Source: Kordiimonas marina (GTDB taxonomy: Bacteria; Pseudomonadota; Alphaproteobacteria; Sphingomonadales; Kordiimonadaceae). From it: a DNA stretch of 64,000 nt. Under the pieces are notes generated by a model. The model was not told the origin of the DNA. It ran no database searches and saw only the letters and a list, made by a program, of their open reading frames with translations. This document shows positions 62,148 through 64,000 of this stretch, in pieces (position 1 is the first letter of the stretch; each line of letters begins with the position of its first letter). The stretch covers positions 186,001-250,000 of the forward strand of contig NZ_JAINDF010000004.1 in assembly GCF_023006325.1 (NCBI RefSeq), written 5' to 3'. Made by a program: the position numbers and the translations under genes.

Positions 62148-62354
62148 CTAAAGAAGCTTGAGCGCCGTGGCTGCCTGACGGCCGCGGCGGTCCTCCGCCA
62201 GTTGGTAGGACACCGGCTGGTCTTCCTGAAGGTCGGCGATCCCGGCTTCCTTGAGCGCCGTGATATGGACGAACACATCATTACCGCCCTCATCGGGTGC
62301 AATGAAGCCGAAGCCTTTCTGTGCGTTAAACCATTTCACTTTACCGGTCGCCAC
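62148..62354 (-). CDS. Cold-shock domain protein (CspA family)
   Basis: A 68-residue cold-shock protein. The GTG at 62354 follows GGGGGAAC and gives MATGKVKWFNAQKGFGFIAP; a longer frame adds 14 residues that do not belong to the fold. It has RNP1 (KGFGFI) and RNP2 (VFVHI), the single-stranded nucleic acid binding faces. It acts as an RNA chaperone. Many copies per genome are usual. Confidence 0.95.
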   Translation of the reverse strand: MATGKVKWFNAQKGFGFIAPDEGGNDVFVHITALKEAGIADLQEDQPVSYQLAEDRRGRQAATALKLL

Positions 62355-62475
62355 GGAGTTCCCCCATCGGTGATTGCAGGTGCCACATTCACACACCGAA
62401 GCGGCGCTGCCGTCAACCGCCTTGTAGGCACGTTTTCTGATGAAAATGCAGTTTTTTGAACTTTCTGCCCTTCAC

Positions 62476-62489
62476 TTGATCACGGTCAA
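62476..62489 (+). promoter_or_regulatory. FNR/CRP-type box before Hsp20
   Basis: TTGAT-CACG-GTCAA, 71 bp before the Hsp20 start codon; one base off the consensus. It matches in spacing and form the box before the tandem Usp gene at 53802, which suggests a shared oxygen-responsive regulator. Confidence 0.6.
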
Positions 62490-62559
62490 GTAATGACCTG
62501 CCGGTTCATTATAGAAAGACACTGTCTTCAACGGCAAAGGTGCTACAGGGAGCCAGGCA

Positions 62560-62994
62560 ATGAAAGGCCAAACCAAATCTTCCTTTTCCACTGGTCTTGA
62601 ACCTGTCTGGAATCACTTGTGGTCACCTGTCCGGCATTTTGCTTCAGCAGTCGCAGATTATTTCTCCCCAGCCGCTGATGCAAGGGACGCCGATAATGCC
62701 TATGTCCTGTCACTCGAGCTTCCCGGAGTGCAGGAAAAGGATATCGATGTTTCGCTTAGCGGCGATACGCTCACTGTCCGGGGCGAAAAGCGAGAAGAAA
62801 AATCTGAGAGCCACGAGGGTTATTTCTTCTCCGAACGTCGCTACGGCCACTTCGAACGCAGCTTTGAGCTGCCGTCCGATGTGGACCGGGATGCCATTGA
62901 AGCCAGCTTCAAGGACGGTGTCTTGTCTCTTTCTCTCCCCCGCACCGAGACCAAGGCACCGTCCGCGAAGAAGATTGCGGTAAAGCCGCATTAG
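62560..62994 (+). CDS. Small heat-shock protein Hsp20
   Basis: A 144-residue alpha-crystallin chaperone. The crystallin domain covers about residues 42-135: ADNAYVLSLELPGVQEKDID, LTVRGEKREEKSESHEGYFF and GVLSLSLPRTETKAPSAKKI, which includes the G-x-L motif. It prevents aggregation of unfolding proteins. The FNR-type box suggests induction at low oxygen, as in other alphaproteobacteria. A strong terminator follows. Confidence 0.95.
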   Translation: MKGQTKSSFSTGLEPVWNHLWSPVRHFASAVADYFSPAADARDADNAYVLSLELPGVQEKDIDVSLSGDTLTVRGEKREEKSESHEGYFFSERRYGHFERSFELPSDVDRDAIEASFKDGVLSLSLPRTETKAPSAKKIAVKPH

Positions 62995-63025
62995 TTCTGT
63001 TTTCTGAATTCCCTGACCCACGCTG

Positions 63026-63060
63026 AAGGGCTACCGCCGACCCGGTAGCCCTTCTCTTTT
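63026..63060 (+). terminator. Intrinsic terminator after Hsp20
   Basis: AAGGGCTACCG-CCGACC-CGGTAGCCCTT, then TCTCTTTTTT, 31 bp after the stop. Confidence 0.85.
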
Positions 63061-63151
63061 TTGCTTTTTCCGATCTATACCGATACGGGACATTTTTCCC
63101 CTGTTGCGATACACTGGCATCCTGCAGACGCAGACAAAGAGGGGGAGCGAA

Positions 63152-63817
63152 ATGACGAGCGTCTATTTCCCGGCAGCCGGTATACGGTTCCTTCAGGACC
63201 TAGCGGACAATAACAGCCGGGACTGGTTCGAAGCCAATCGGGCCCGCTATGAGGCAGATGTCAAAGCCCCGGCCACTTTCCTGGCCGAAGCTGTCGCCAT
63301 CCGCTTTGGCGACCGGCTTGGCACCCCCTTGAGCCACAAAATTTTCCGCGTGCCCCGCGACCTGCGTTTCACCAAAGACAAAACGCCCTATAACACGCAC
63401 CTGCGCTTCGCCTTCTGGCCCAAGGGCAAGGATAGCGCGCAGCCAGCAGGCGGCCCCGCGCTCTATATGTCCATCGAAGGCGACAGGCATGTGTGCGGCG
63501 CCGGCGCCATCCTGTTCCCTGATGACAAGCTGGCCACCTACCGCACCCATATCAGCGACCGGGACAATGCCCGCAAACTGGCGGGGCTCATCAGCGGGCT
63601 CGCCCAATCCGGCTTCCGCTTCGACGAACCAGAACTGAAGCGCCCGCCCGCAGGCATGGTGACCTCCCCGGAGAATGCCACGCTCGTCCGCCGCAAGGGG
63701 CTGGTTGCCTGGCACGAAACCCCACACGCCGACACGCCGAAAGACATCAGCCTCACGGACTGCCTGCGCCGGTTCGAGCTGGCGCTGCCCCTCTATAATT
63801 GGGTGAAAGCGCTTTAA
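63152..63817 (+). CDS. DUF2461 family protein
   Basis: A 221-residue protein of the DUF2461 family (also TIGR02453). The ATG at 63152 follows GGGGGAGCG. It has LADNNSRDWFEANRARYEAD at the N-terminus, HKIFRVPRDLRFTKDKTPYN in the middle, and ALYMSIEGDRHVCGAGAILF; the RFxxDKxPY signature is the family hallmark. Function is unknown; predicted cytoplasmic. Confidence 0.93.
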   Translation: MTSVYFPAAGIRFLQDLADNNSRDWFEANRARYEADVKAPATFLAEAVAIRFGDRLGTPLSHKIFRVPRDLRFTKDKTPYNTHLRFAFWPKGKDSAQPAGGPALYMSIEGDRHVCGAGAILFPDDKLATYRTHISDRDNARKLAGLISGLAQSGFRFDEPELKRPPAGMVTSPENATLVRRKGLVAWHETPHADTPKDISLTDCLRRFELALPLYNWVKAL

Positions 63818-63824
63818 TCCAGCG

Positions 63825-64000
63825 TCAATCCCTGGCCAACAGCGCCTTCTGCATATGTTCCTGCACCAGCGTGCGGAACCAGCGGTGCGCCAGATTGTCC
63901 TGGTAAAGCGGATGCCAGACCAGATGGTAGGTCACTGGCATATGCGGGAACGGCAGGTCCTTCCAGATAAGGCCGAACTGCTCGGCAAAGCGCCGGACCT
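63825..64000 (-). CDS. LysR-like regulator C-terminus (5' end outside window)
   Basis: The minus strand is open from base 64000 down to a stop at 63825-63827, 58 codons. The translation VRRFAEQFGLIWKDLPFPHM, PVTYHLVWHPLYQDNLAHRW, FRTLVQEHMQKALLARD ends like the NodD/LysR ligand-binding domain, with VWHP near the end and HRW-[FL]-R. The N-terminal HTH lies beyond the edge. It faces the DUF2461 gene tail to tail. Confidence 0.7.
   Translation of the reverse strand, partial: VRRFAEQFGLIWKDLPFPHMPVTYHLVWHPLYQDNLAHRWFRTLVQEHMQKALLARD

Overview
The window looks like chromosomal DNA from a high-GC alphaproteobacterium. The division/cell-wall gene order from mraZ to ftsZ, the long acidic FtsZ C-terminal linker, a MurE with the meso-diaminopimelate motif DNPR, and a bacterial type A RNase P RNA all fit. 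Family or genus cannot be fixed by eye. No complete tRNA, rRNA, insertion sequence, prophage or CRISPR array was found.

Layout. (1) 1-16555, all on the minus strand, is a tightly packed dcw cluster: mraZ, rsmH, ftsL, ftsI, murE, a murF-like gene, mraY, murD, ftsW, murG, murC, murB, ftsQ, ftsA, ftsZ (ftsZ runs off the left edge). Most junctions are 4-base ATGA overlaps. Two things stand out. The gene in the murF slot has lost its ATP-binding P-loop and the whole C-terminal domain, and ddl (D-Ala-D-Ala ligase) is missing from its usual place between murB and ftsQ. Both absences hit the same step, making and attaching D-Ala-D-Ala. (2) 16556-20460 holds a control region with TGGG boxes one helical turn apart, then two RTX-type calcium-binding repeat proteins; the second carries a ten-unit 24-bp coding minisatellite. 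(3) 20481-26241 has two large secreted metallopeptidases around an exonuclease, a GIY-YIG nuclease and a nest of palindromic repeats. (4) 26242-32330 holds palindromic repeats, a possible 44-residue peptide, rnpB, a small lipoprotein, a TetR regulator, a cytosolic-type amidase with a partner secreted protein, a DMT transporter and a DjlA-like co-chaperone.

(5) 32517-40892 has a long-form KAS III, a membrane diguanylate cyclase, a BlaI/BlaR-type pair with two operators and an unusual eight-repeat sensor tail, small uncharacterised proteins, YaiI and an AT-rich HNH gene that looks acquired. (6) 40949-48725 holds a fused 5-oxoprolinase, a secreted TonB-C-like protein, a cytochrome P450/GMC oxidoreductase operon and a universal stress protein. 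(7) 48622-58222 has a hybrid histidine kinase, a PhoP/PhoQ-like pair with a PepSY protein, a tandem universal stress protein behind an FNR-type box, a glycosyltransferase, an AmgK-like kinase and an MFS transporter. (8) 58391-64000 has a single-domain globin, an enoyl-CoA hydratase/MarR unit with a large perfect operator, a Vat-like acetyltransferase with a possible leader peptide, an ArsR/AHSA1 pair, a cold-shock protein, Hsp20 behind a second FNR-type box, a DUF2461 protein and the end of a LysR-like gene.

The strongest leads are the decayed MurF with missing ddl, and the BlaR-like sensor with eight 34-residue SDYE repeats. Many starts were moved inward from the longest open frame because a GGGGGAA or GGAGG-type ribosome binding site sits just before an internal start.
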